Source: a virus. From it: a stretch of DNA of 21,870 nt. Shown here piece by piece: positions 7,051 through 12,845 of the stretch; position 1 is the first letter of the stretch; every line of letters starts with the position of its first letter. The DNA is taken from the IMG/VR virus record IMGVR_UViG_3300028840_005074, positions 1 to 21,870 of that record; one strand, written 5' to 3'. The translations under genes and the position numbers were made by a program. The notes below the pieces were generated by a model. It ran no database searches and had not been told where the DNA came from. It saw only the letters and a list, made by a program, of their open reading frames with translations.

Positions 7051-7196
7051 GTTTTTTTTCCTTTCACGGTTTTAGAAATGAATCTTCTTAATTTTTCTGC
7101 TGCTGAAATGCCTTCCCTTTTTGATATTATCTGAAATTCAATCCATTCTTTCCTGATCAATCCTTTCAGGTAATAATCCATCTTTTTTTTCTTCAT
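7047..7196 (-). CDS. 49-aa ribbon-helix-helix candidate, probable repressor-type DNA binder
   Basis: A short open frame on the - strand: MKKKKMDYYLKGLIRKEW..., then IEFQIISKREGISAAEKLRRF and ISKTVKGKKT. The pattern of a short strand, a helix (EWIEFQIISKREG), a turn with IS, and a second helix (AAEKLRRFI) resembles the Arc/MetJ-like ribbon-helix-helix fold, whose dimers bind short inverted repeats. The ribosome binding site AAGGAAAAG sits five bases upstream, and the stop overlaps the next start (ATGA), so the gene fits the operon exactly. It is small even for this family, and the fold is judged from pattern only. Confidence 0.5.
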   Translation of the reverse strand: MKKKKMDYYLKGLIRKEWIEFQIISKREGISAAEKLRRFISKTVKGKKT

Positions 7197-7210
7197 AGGC
7201 TTTTCCTTCC

Positions 7211-7232
7211 GGGGAAGCCCGAAGGCTTCCCC
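7211..7232 (-). promoter_or_regulatory. Intercistronic hairpin with UUCG tetraloop
   Basis: GGGGAAGCC (7211-7219) and GGCTTCCCC (7224-7232) form a perfect 9-bp stem. In the - strand transcript the loop is UUCG closed by C-G, the very stable cUUCGg tetraloop. It lies between the stop at 7245 and the ribosome binding site of the 49-aa gene. No T-run follows, so it looks like an RNA-stability or processing element rather than a terminator. Confidence 0.6.
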
Positions 7233-7244
7233 ATGGTTAAAGGT

Positions 7245-7988
7245 TTATTGATGATCAGGATCTTCATCAGGAACAGGAACAAGGGTAATTCCCCGGGAAA
7301 CATCTTTCTGAAGTCTATGGTATGCTTCAGGCGCAGATTCAGCTAATTCCTTTTTCTTCTTTTTGTCTTTAACATTACAAATATCAGCAGCCCATTCAGC
7401 CCATGTATCATATTCCGATTGTTTTACTATCCTTTCTATCCGGGTAGGCCGGAAGGCGCAAAAGATCCCGGGAATTTCTTCTGTTTTGAAAAGCCCGGGT
7501 TCAGCTTCTTTTGAATCAAGATCCTGAACAGTTTTTGTAATTGCTTTTTTATGAGCAAAGAAGATCCATGTTTCCCCGATTTTGAATCCCCGGGGAACAG
7601 CTTTTATCCTTCTTGAAACGCCCATTTCAGCAGCTTCAGCCTGAAAAGCTTGCGGGGAATAAAACTTATCCCCTATCCATATCAAGCCCGCTGTTTCACC
7701 TTCCGGGAAATGTTCGGAAGGATAGCATACAGGGCAGCCCTTTGAACAGGAACAGGAATTCAAGCCCAAAAGGTTTTTGATTTTGCTTTCCGGCTTATGA
7801 TTCCCCTGAAACAAAGTTTCCGGCTGAATCCATGTAAAACCCCTTGAAAATTTAATTCCTTCCCCGCAGCAAGGGCAAACTTCTAAAGGAAGGGGAAGCC
7901 TATCACAAGGGGCGGAAAGTTTCCCCCCTACAAGATACAAGCCCCCGATTTTGCGGAATCCGCAGCCACGTTTTGATTCTACTGCCAT
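7245..7988 (-). CDS. Conserved Cys-rich phage protein of unknown function
   Basis: A 247-residue protein beginning MAVESKRGCGFRKIGGLYLVGG, with PCDRLPLPLEVCPCCGEG (Cys28, 38, 40, 41), GFTWIQPETLFQGNHK, a second Cys cluster CSCSKGCPVC (Cys79, 81, 85, 88), then MGVSRRIKAVPRGFKIGETW and PGIFCAFRPTRIERIV. I recognise this layout from uncharacterised proteins of phages and prophages. Two zinc sites are likely; function is unknown, and reading it as an RNA- or DNA-contacting protein would be a guess. It has several CCCGGG sites and normal local composition, unlike the AT-rich gene upstream of it. The ribosome binding site before the ATG is poor; coupling to the preceding gene (11-base gap) is likely. 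Confidence 0.75.
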   Translation of the reverse strand: MAVESKRGCGFRKIGGLYLVGGKLSAPCDRLPLPLEVCPCCGEGIKFSRGFTWIQPETLFQGNHKPESKIKNLLGLNSCSCSKGCPVCYPSEHFPEGETAGLIWIGDKFYSPQAFQAEAAEMGVSRRIKAVPRGFKIGETWIFFAHKKAITKTVQDLDSKEAEPGLFKTEEIPGIFCAFRPTRIERIVKQSEYDTWAEWAADICNVKDKKKKKELAESAPEAYHRLQKDVSRGITLVPVPDEDPDHQ

Positions 7989-7999
7989 AGTTCATAGTT

Positions 8000-8413
8000 T
8001 CATATTCCTTTCTTTGTTTTGTATGGTTTATATGGAGTTCCATCAACTTTTAATATTATAAAATTAAGATTTTTATATGTTTCCTTAAAAATTTCATATT
8101 TGTTTTTATTTTTATTATATGCCTGTCTTGATCCTGCAACTTCAATAAAAGTATCTGTTTTTATATCGTAAAAATCAGGTGTATATCTTTTTCCATCTTT
8201 AAGCCTGAAGGTAGCGGGAAGATAAATCCATTCATTATGATTAAAATAATTTTTGATAAATTCTATTTCATTTTTGTGAAATATTTCTTTGTCGTTTAAT
8301 TTATTTATTTTTCTTTTTTTATTATAAAGCTTCCAATAACAAAGCTTACAAAGATTTCTTTTTTTTATATAAATTTCGTTTTTTTTACATGAAACACATT
8401 TTTTTTTATTCAT
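8000..8413 (-). CDS. Putative PD-(D/E)xK-like nuclease with N-terminal zinc finger
   Basis: A 137-residue, very Lys/Asn-rich protein. The N-terminus has two CxxC pairs (Cys6/Cys9 and Cys22/Cys25) that would bind zinc. The second half has YTPDFYD (Asp80) followed eleven residues later by FIEVAG (Glu91) and a basic helix, then NFIILKVDG. This matches the core of small restriction-like or homing-like nucleases (PDF...E.xG), with Glu49 or Glu51 as a possible extra acidic residue; the usual Lys of ExK is Ala here. It is the first gene of the leftward cassette, with an AAGGGGG site before the start. It is far more AT-rich than its neighbours and lacks CCCGGG, suggesting recent acquisition. Catalytic activity is uncertain. 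Confidence 0.55.
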   Translation of the reverse strand: MNKKKCVSCKKNEIYIKKRNLCKLCYWKLYNKKRKINKLNDKEIFHKNEIEFIKNYFNHNEWIYLPATFRLKDGKRYTPDFYDIKTDTFIEVAGSRQAYNKNKNKYEIFKETYKNLNFIILKVDGTPYKPYKTKKGI

Positions 8414-8431
8414 AATTTCCCCCTTGAAATT

Positions 8432-8460
8432 AATATATTGTTTTGTTTATTATTTTGCAA
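8432..8460 (-). promoter_or_regulatory. Promoter for the leftward cassette
   Basis: On the - strand, TTGCAA (8455-8460) and TATATT (8432-8437) are spaced by exactly 17 bp, a good sigma-70 match. Transcription would begin near 8425, just before the ribosome binding site at about 8418-8424, so the leader is very short. Upstream lie phased A-tracts that could stimulate it. Confidence 0.55.
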
Positions 8461-8469
8461 GCTATTTTT

Positions 8470-8499
8470 ACAAAAAAATACAAAAAAATACAAAAAAAC
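8470..8499. repeat. Phased A-tracts: three copies of a 10-bp unit
   Basis: ACAAAAAAAT is repeated three times head to tail (last copy ends in C instead of T). Each copy carries seven A, and the 10-bp period matches one helical turn, which gives intrinsically bent DNA. The bend lies between the leftward promoter and the rightward control elements. Confidence 0.75.
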
Positions 8500-8536
8500 T
8501 ATATATGGTGGTTTAATAAATTAATAATTGAATATG

Positions 8537-8565
8537 TTGACATTTAAGATCAAAAATGATTAGCT
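8537..8565 (+). promoter_or_regulatory. Candidate rightward promoter of a short leader RNA
   Basis: A perfect TTGACA (8537-8542) is followed 17 bp later by a poor -10 (TTAGCT, 8560-8565). A transcript starting near 8571 would run into the terminator at 8618-8654 after about 85 nt. The weak -10 means it may need an activator, or may not be a promoter. Confidence 0.35.
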
Positions 8566-8572
8566 TTTTTCA

Positions 8573-8654
8573 GGGGATTTATCGGATTCCCAAATTCATA
8601 TTCTTTTCCTGTATTTAGGGGGCTTTACAGAAATGTTTAGCCCCCTTCTTTTTT
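8573..8654 (+). ncRNA. Possible short leader or small RNA ending at a terminator
   Basis: Two hairpins are visible: GGGGAT (8573-8578) with ATTCCC (8586-8591), then the terminator stem at 8618-8645. No convincing open frame lies between them. With the TTGACA at 8537 this could be a stand-alone small RNA or an attenuated leader of the head operon. Purely predicted from structure and spacing. Confidence 0.3.
8618..8654 (+). terminator. Intrinsic terminator upstream of the head-tail operon
   Basis: GGGGGCT (8618-8624) pairs with AGCCCCC (8639-8645); an inner ACA/TGT stem closes a GAAA tetraloop. The stem is followed by TTCTTTTTT. This is a strong + strand terminator standing just before the head gene block, so transcripts from upstream should not enter that block unless terminator read-through is regulated. 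Confidence 0.8.
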
Positions 8655-8663
8655 GAAAATATC

Positions 8664-8720
8664 TTTTCAGAATGAAAAATTCCTTGACTTTGCAATATAA
8701 TTTCGTTTTCATTGTGAAAA
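8664..8720. promoter_or_regulatory. Two identical dyad operators flanking a TATAAT promoter
   Basis: TTTTCA-GAA-TGAAAA at 8664-8678 and TTTTCA-TTG-TGAAAA at 8706-8720 are perfect inverted repeats with the same arms and the same 3-base spacer, 42 bp apart centre to centre (four helical turns). Between them is a consensus TATAAT at 8696-8701. The first dyad covers the -35 position (8673-8678), the second covers the expected transcription start near 8708. This is the layout of a promoter repressed, or controlled by looping, through a symmetric DNA-binding protein. Confidence 0.65.
8673..8701 (+). promoter_or_regulatory. Promoter of the head-tail operon
   Basis: TATAAT at 8696-8701 with a poor -35 (TGAAAA at 8673-8678, 17-bp spacing). 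Predicted start is near 8708, giving a leader of about 50 nt before the first gene at 8758. It lies downstream of the terminator at 8618-8654 and is flanked by dyad operators. Confidence 0.5.
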
Positions 8721-8727
8721 GAAGTTA

Positions 8728-8759
8728 ATTTCAACCTGAAAAGCTTTTCAAATTGAAAT
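8728..8759. promoter_or_regulatory. Third dyad, overlapping the first start codon
   Basis: TGAAAAGCTTTTCA (8737-8750) is a perfect 14-bp palindrome; ATTTCAA (8728-8734) and TTGAAAT (8753-8759) extend it around the same centre, with two unpaired positions on each side. The half-sites TGAAAA and TTTTCA are those of the two upstream dyads, in inverted order. In RNA it would fold over the start codon at 8758, where no ribosome binding site is seen. Confidence 0.55.
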
Positions 8760-9012
8760 GGATACTGAATTTCTTCAATCCCGGATAACCAGAACAAAGG
8801 AATTAATAGTTTTATATGAAGATGCTATTGAATTTCTGATAACAAATCCTACAAAATCCTATAATTTAAATACGGGTCAAGATTCTCAATCAATGACAAG
8901 ACAAGATTTGTCGCAGCTTCAGGATTCATTAGATGCCTTAATGAATAGATTATGTGTTCTTGAAGCCCGTTTAACAGGTAATAATTCAGTTGTAGGGGTT
9001 CCCGGATGGTAA
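8758..9012 (+). CDS. Small head protein at the gpW position
   Basis: An 84-residue helical protein between the control region and the portal gene. It has an N-terminal helix (FLQSRITRTKELIVLYEDAIEFL), a polar middle (KSYNLNTGQDSQS), and a C-terminal helix MTRQDLSQLQDSLDALMNRL with leucine spacing. Size, position directly before the portal and the 'T-R-x-D-L-x-x-L' helix fit gpW-like head-completion proteins and similar small portal-linked proteins; lambda gpW is 68 aa. It has no visible ribosome binding site, and a palindrome covers its ATG, so initiation may be regulated. The gpW assignment is tentative. Confidence 0.5.
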   Translation: MDTEFLQSRITRTKELIVLYEDAIEFLITNPTKSYNLNTGQDSQSMTRQDLSQLQDSLDALMNRLCVLEARLTGNNSVVGVPGW

Positions 9013-10835
9013 TGAATCCTTTTAAAAGAAAGCCCGGAAATAAGGATTTAATGGCTGCTGTTGCCTATGCTTATGATCAAGTATCGGCTTCAGCCCATCA
9101 TGAAACTATTAAATCTGATCAGGCGCCCGCTGCGGATCTTCAGCCTGAAATAACTCATGCTTCCCCTTCCGCATATTCCGGGGCTTCATTAGGTTCAAAT
9201 TATACTTTCGGAATAGTCAATTCCCTTTTTACAGGTGATAAATTCCCGGGGGGGTTCGGGGCTACAAAAAATTATTTCGTTGATTATTGGACGCTGCGGA
9301 TAAGATCCGTTCAGCTATTCAATGAAAATTTATACGCCCGGGGGCTGATTCAGCGCCTTATTACAAATGAAATCAATACAGGATTGACGCTTGAAGCTAC
9401 GCCTGAAGGTTCAATTCTGAATATGACAGATGATGAAGTTAATGAATGGGCTGAAAATACAGAAAAGATTTTTCAGATATGGGGGGATAATAAAAATGTT
9501 TGTTCATGGAACAAGCAAGAAACTTTAGGACAGCTTCAGCAATCAGCCCGCAGAACAGCCCTTCTTTCCGGGGATGCTGTAATAATTTTAAGACAAGCCC
9601 CCGCAACAAAACTTTTTCAGATTGAAATTATTGATGGTGTTCATGTTTGTAATCCATTAGATTCAAAATTAACAAAAGCTGCAACAGCCCGGGGAAATAA
9701 AATTGTTCACGGTGTTGAAATTGATAAAAATGGGCGCCATGTTGCATATTATATAAAACAGGACGCTTCAAAATTTCTTAATCAATCAAATGTAACAACT
9801 TCAGCAAAAGATTTAAAAAATAGGAATCAAATTATAAGGGTTCCTGTTCGGGGTTCAAAATCCGGGCGTAAGATAGCTTGGATGATTTATGGAAGCCCTA
9901 AAAGGGTTGATGAAGTTCGGGGGATGCCTATACTTGCTGCGGTACTTCAAAGCCTGAAGGAAATTGACAGATTCCGGGATTCAGAACAGCGGGCTGCTGT
10001 TATAAATTCGCTTCTTCCTTTATTCATTTCAAAGACACAAACAAAGCCCGGATCAAGACCAGTTACAGGGGGCGCTGTTAAAAAAACGGATGTTGATTTA
10101 ACTGATTCTGATGGAAGTACCAGAACAAAAACTTTTGCCCATCATATTCCGGGGCTGATTTTTGATGAACTTCAGGCAGGGGAAAAGCCGGAAAGCTTTG
10201 ATACAAAAAGGCCGAATTTAAGCTTTCAGGGATTTCAAGATGTAATTATAAATACTGTTGCATGGGCTAATGAAATTCCGCCTGAAATTATGCAGCTTGC
10301 TTTTTCAAATAATTATTCTGCTTCCCGGGCTGCTATCAATGAATTCAAAGTTTATCTTGATAGAATCAGAACAGATTTTTCAAATGATTTTAATAAGCCT
10401 ATTTATCATGAATGGCTAATCAATATGGTTTTAACAAGGCGCCTTGAAGCCCCCGGGCTTTTGGAAGCATGGCGGAATCCTTCAGAATTTATTATTTATG
10501 GCGCATGGATTTCTTCAGAATGGGCGGGCGCAATCAAGCCAAGTGTTGACAGAGAAAAAGAAGTTAAAGCTTATGAAAGAATGATAAGGCATGGCTTTAT
10601 AACTCATGATAGGGCTTCAAAAGAATTAACCGGAACAAAATATTCAACAAATATAAAACGGCTTGAAAAAGAAAATGAACAAAAGGTTAAAGCAGCGCAG
10701 CCGTTAATTGATGCGGGCTTAATAAAAAAAGAAGCTTTTGCAAATTTAAATGAAGTTCAAATAGAAGGCTTAATTGATTATATAAAAAATATAACTGAAG
10801 AAACTATTGAAGAAAATGATTACATGATTCAATAG
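9006..10835 (+). CDS. Portal protein, lambda GpB type
   Basis: Forms the dodecameric ring at one vertex through which terminase pumps DNA and to which the tail connects. It has 609 residues (lambda GpB 533). Family features: DYWTLRIRSVQLFNENLYARGLIQRLITNEINTGL (about 95-130), a middle region with GQLQQSARRTALLSGDAVIIL, HVCNP, the KRVDEVRGMPILAAVLQSLKEIDRFRDSEQRAAVI helix-rich stem, and IPPEIMQLAFSNNYSASRAAINEFK (about 425-450), a strong lambda-portal signature. ATG at 9006 is preferred because GGGG at 8994-8997 is well spaced; ATG at 9012 overlaps the previous stop (TAATG) and is the alternative. The next gene follows after 8 bases. Confidence 0.92.
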   Translation: MVMNPFKRKPGNKDLMAAVAYAYDQVSASAHHETIKSDQAPAADLQPEITHASPSAYSGASLGSNYTFGIVNSLFTGDKFPGGFGATKNYFVDYWTLRIRSVQLFNENLYARGLIQRLITNEINTGLTLEATPEGSILNMTDDEVNEWAENTEKIFQIWGDNKNVCSWNKQETLGQLQQSARRTALLSGDAVIILRQAPATKLFQIEIIDGVHVCNPLDSKLTKAATARGNKIVHGVEIDKNGRHVAYYIKQDASKFLNQSNVTTSAKDLKNRNQIIRVPVRGSKSGRKIAWMIYGSPKRVDEVRGMPILAAVLQSLKEIDRFRDSEQRAAVINSLLPLFISKTQTKPGSRPVTGGAVKKTDVDLTDSDGSTRTKTFAHHIPGLIFDELQAGEKPESFDTKRPNLSFQGFQDVIINTVAWANEIPPEIMQLAFSNNYSASRAAINEFKVYLDRIRTDFSNDFNKPIYHEWLINMVLTRRLEAPGLLEAWRNPSEFIIYGAWISSEWAGAIKPSVDREKEVKAYERMIRHGFITHDRASKELTGTKYSTNIKRLEKENEQKVKAAQPLIDAGLIKKEAFANLNEVQIEGLIDYIKNITEETIEENDYMIQ

Positions 10836-10843
10836 GGGGGATT

Positions 10844-11947
10844 ATGCCTAAAATTATAATAAACGGAATTATATGGTCAGGAATGATTGATGATATTCGG
10901 GAACAGCTTGAAGGGCTTGAAGGAAAAGATATAACTGTTGAAATATCAAGCCCGGGGGGTTTTGTTTTTCCGGGATTTGCAATTTATAATATTCTTAAAA
11001 ATCATTCAGGGAATGTTACTACTCATTTAATGGGGCTTGCTGCTTCCATGGCTTCATATATCGCTTTAGCGGGCGATACGGTGAAGGCTGAAAGTAATTC
11101 TGTTTTTATGATTCATAATGTTCAAAGCTTTGTTTCCGGGGATCATAATGAAATGAATAAAGAAGCCCAAATTGTTGAAGGGCTTTCTAATCTTATTGCA
11201 AAAGTTTATGCAGCCAAAACAGGAAAAGAACTTTCTGAAATCCGGCGCCTGATGGATGATGAAACTTTTTTATTCGGGGATGAAGCGAAAAAAGCGGGCT
11301 TTGTTGATGAAATAATTAAAAGCCCGAATAAAAAGAAACCTAAAAATGAAGCCATATCAGAAGCCCGGGCGCAGATTCAGGAATGTATTAATCAAGTAAA
11401 ATCTAAAAATGAAAAGCTTGACATTGAAAAAGCTGCTGCTTATTTAGAATTTGATAAATTAAATTTTGAAGGGGATTCAATAAAGCTTGCTGAAAATAAA
11501 TCGAAAGCTTTTAAACATAAATCTAAAAATGATTTAAAACCAAAAAAGTCAAAGGGGGAAAAAATGGATCTTACAACTTTGAAAAGTGATCATCCTGAAG
11601 TTTACAATGCTGTTTTTGAAGAAGGCAAAAAGGCCGGGATTGAAACCGGGATTGAAAAGGAAAGGGATAGGGTAACTGCACATTTGAAGCTTGGAAAAGC
11701 TTTTAACGCAATGGATTACGCTGCTGAATGTATTGAATCCGGTGTTTCAACTTTTCAGGAATCTGTTTCCGCTGAATATCATTCCCGGGGGATGAATAAT
11801 CAAGATCTTGATGATAGGGAAAAAGATAATCAGGATTCTATTGATACGGATGAAGGAACTGATCCTGAAAAGGCACAGGCTGATCTTTTGGCTAATGTTA
11901 TGGCGCATAGCAAAAGGGATGGGGCGCCCATTCAGGGTGATGCTTAA
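10844..11947 (+). CDS. Prohead protease (ClpP fold) with C-terminal scaffold domain
   Basis: A 367-residue fusion of an assembly protease and a scaffold. The first 160 residues have the ClpP/S14-like fold: ISSPGGFVFPGFAIYNIL (34-51), the nucleophile loop GLAASMAS with Ser68, the His in FMIHNVQ (His91), and the acidic residue in RRLMDDETFL (Asp138/139). Residues 165-240 form a Lys-rich linker; 241-367 are helical and acidic, with EEGKKAGIETGIEKERDRV, typical of phage scaffolds. It would cleave head proteins inside the prohead, and the scaffold part shapes the shell. A second strong start at 11564 makes the scaffold alone. GGGGGG lies just before its ATG. Confidence 0.88.
   Translation: MPKIIINGIIWSGMIDDIREQLEGLEGKDITVEISSPGGFVFPGFAIYNILKNHSGNVTTHLMGLAASMASYIALAGDTVKAESNSVFMIHNVQSFVSGDHNEMNKEAQIVEGLSNLIAKVYAAKTGKELSEIRRLMDDETFLFGDEAKKAGFVDEIIKSPNKKKPKNEAISEARAQIQECINQVKSKNEKLDIEKAAAYLEFDKLNFEGDSIKLAENKSKAFKHKSKNDLKPKKSKGEKMDLTTLKSDHPEVYNAVFEEGKKAGIETGIEKERDRVTAHLKLGKAFNAMDYAAECIESGVSTFQESVSAEYHSRGMNNQDLDDREKDNQDSIDTDEGTDPEKAQADLLANVMAHSKRDGAPIQGDA
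11564..11947 (+). CDS. Scaffold protein nested in the protease gene (Nu3-like arrangement)
   Basis: Inside the protease gene and in the same frame there is an ATG at 11564 preceded by AAAGGGGG (11551-11558) at 5-base spacing, as strong as the sites before the structural genes. It would give a 127-residue protein starting MDLTTLKSDHPEVYNAVFEE, covering only the helical scaffold domain. This parallels lambda C/Nu3, where the scaffold is made from an internal start in the protease gene. The free scaffold would be needed in large amounts and the fusion brings the protease in. The site is seen directly; its use is inferred. Confidence 0.72.
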   Translation: MDLTTLKSDHPEVYNAVFEEGKKAGIETGIEKERDRVTAHLKLGKAFNAMDYAAECIESGVSTFQESVSAEYHSRGMNNQDLDDREKDNQDSIDTDEGTDPEKAQADLLANVMAHSKRDGAPIQGDA

Positions 11948-11994
11948 TTTTAACCGATAAAAATAATAACTAAAATAATTAAGGGGGTTCAATC

Positions 11995-12399
11995 ATGGGT
12001 GATAATTTTCAGATTATAAACAATGATTCAGGAAGGATTCCGGTTTTTAATCCGCTTTATGAAACAGTTACGGTTAATGCCGGGGGCGCTGTTGATTATG
12101 ATGCGGGAACTGTTCTTGCTTTTGATGCCGGAAAATATAAGCTTACACAAAGCGGAACTGCTGCTGTTGCAAAAGCACAGGCTATTCTTGCGCAGGATCT
12201 TTCTTTTTCAGGCGCAGGGGATCTAACAGCAAGAGTTCTTATAGGCGGGCAAGTTGTAGCTTCCAAGCTTATCTTTGATGGTTCGGATGATCTTGATACT
12301 ATTCCGGCTACTGAAGTTGATTCTTTCCGGCTGATGCTGCGGGATTACGGAATTATAGCTGTTCCTGATACCGTTATTGATGAACTTGACAATCAGTAA
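11995..12399 (+). CDS. Head decoration protein, copy 1
   Basis: A 134-residue protein of the phage head-decoration type, beta-rich, between scaffold and capsid genes exactly where lambda gpD-like genes sit. Features: FNPLYETVTVNAGGAVDYDAGTVLAFD (19-45), KAQAILAQDLSFSGAGDLTARVLIGGQVV, and the C-terminal block DDLDTIPATEVDSFRLMLRDYGIIAVP. Decoration trimers clamp the expanded capsid against DNA pressure. It has a strong AAGGGGG site. The next gene is a divergent copy with the same C-terminal block. Confidence 0.75.
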   Translation: MGDNFQIINNDSGRIPVFNPLYETVTVNAGGAVDYDAGTVLAFDAGKYKLTQSGTAAVAKAQAILAQDLSFSGAGDLTARVLIGGQVVASKLIFDGSDDLDTIPATEVDSFRLMLRDYGIIAVPDTVIDELDNQ

Positions 12400-12414
12400 A
12401 ATTTAAAAATCATT

Positions 12415-12825
12415 ATGTCGAATATTGAAAAAATAATTTCTGATTCAATTAGGCTTATTGTTAAAAATCCTGTTTTTGAAGAAGTTGACATTACAAATAT
12501 TTTCGGAACACCTATAACAGTTTTAGAAGGATCTGTTTTATCATTTGATGCAACAACGGGAAAATATAATGCTACTTATTCAGCAATTCCGGCTTTAGCA
12601 AATGCAAAAGCTGTTTCAATGGGAACTGTAAGTTTTGATACAGCAGAAACAAAACGGGTAACAATTTTAACAAAAGGTCAAGTTAATGAAGAAATCTTAT
12701 TATTTCAGCCCGGGGATGATCTTGATACTATTCCGCCCGGGGGTTCTGATTCATTTAGAACACAATTACGGGATTACGGAATTATAACTGTTCCTGAAAG
12801 TTTTCAGGATGAAATTGATAATTAA
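12415..12825 (+). CDS. Head decoration protein, copy 2 (paralogue)
   Basis: A 136-residue paralogue of the preceding protein. Shared parts: NPVFEEV/NPLYETV near residue 18, GxVLSFDATTGKYN against GTVLAFDAGKYK, and the C-terminal block DDLDTIP...DSFR.QLRDYGIITVP. The N-terminal half is much more divergent than the C-terminal block, where the DNA also matches closely (GATGATCTTGATACTATTCC at both sites). It has no clear ribosome binding site and starts 15 bases after copy 1, so it is probably translated at a lower level or by coupling. It may form mixed decoration trimers, or sit at different capsid sites (inference). Confidence 0.7.
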   Translation: MSNIEKIISDSIRLIVKNPVFEEVDITNIFGTPITVLEGSVLSFDATTGKYNATYSAIPALANAKAVSMGTVSFDTAETKRVTILTKGQVNEEILLFQPGDDLDTIPPGGSDSFRTQLRDYGIITVPESFQDEIDN

Positions 12826-12845
12826 TTAACCATAAGGGGGATAAA

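Noticed and set aside
7211-7232. Hairpin at 7211-7232 as a terminator
   Set aside because: No T-run follows on either strand; better seen as an intercistronic RNA structure.
8615-8797. 60-codon - strand open frame across the control region
   Set aside because: Covers a terminator, dyad operators and the start of the next gene; no ribosome binding site and no protein-like pattern.
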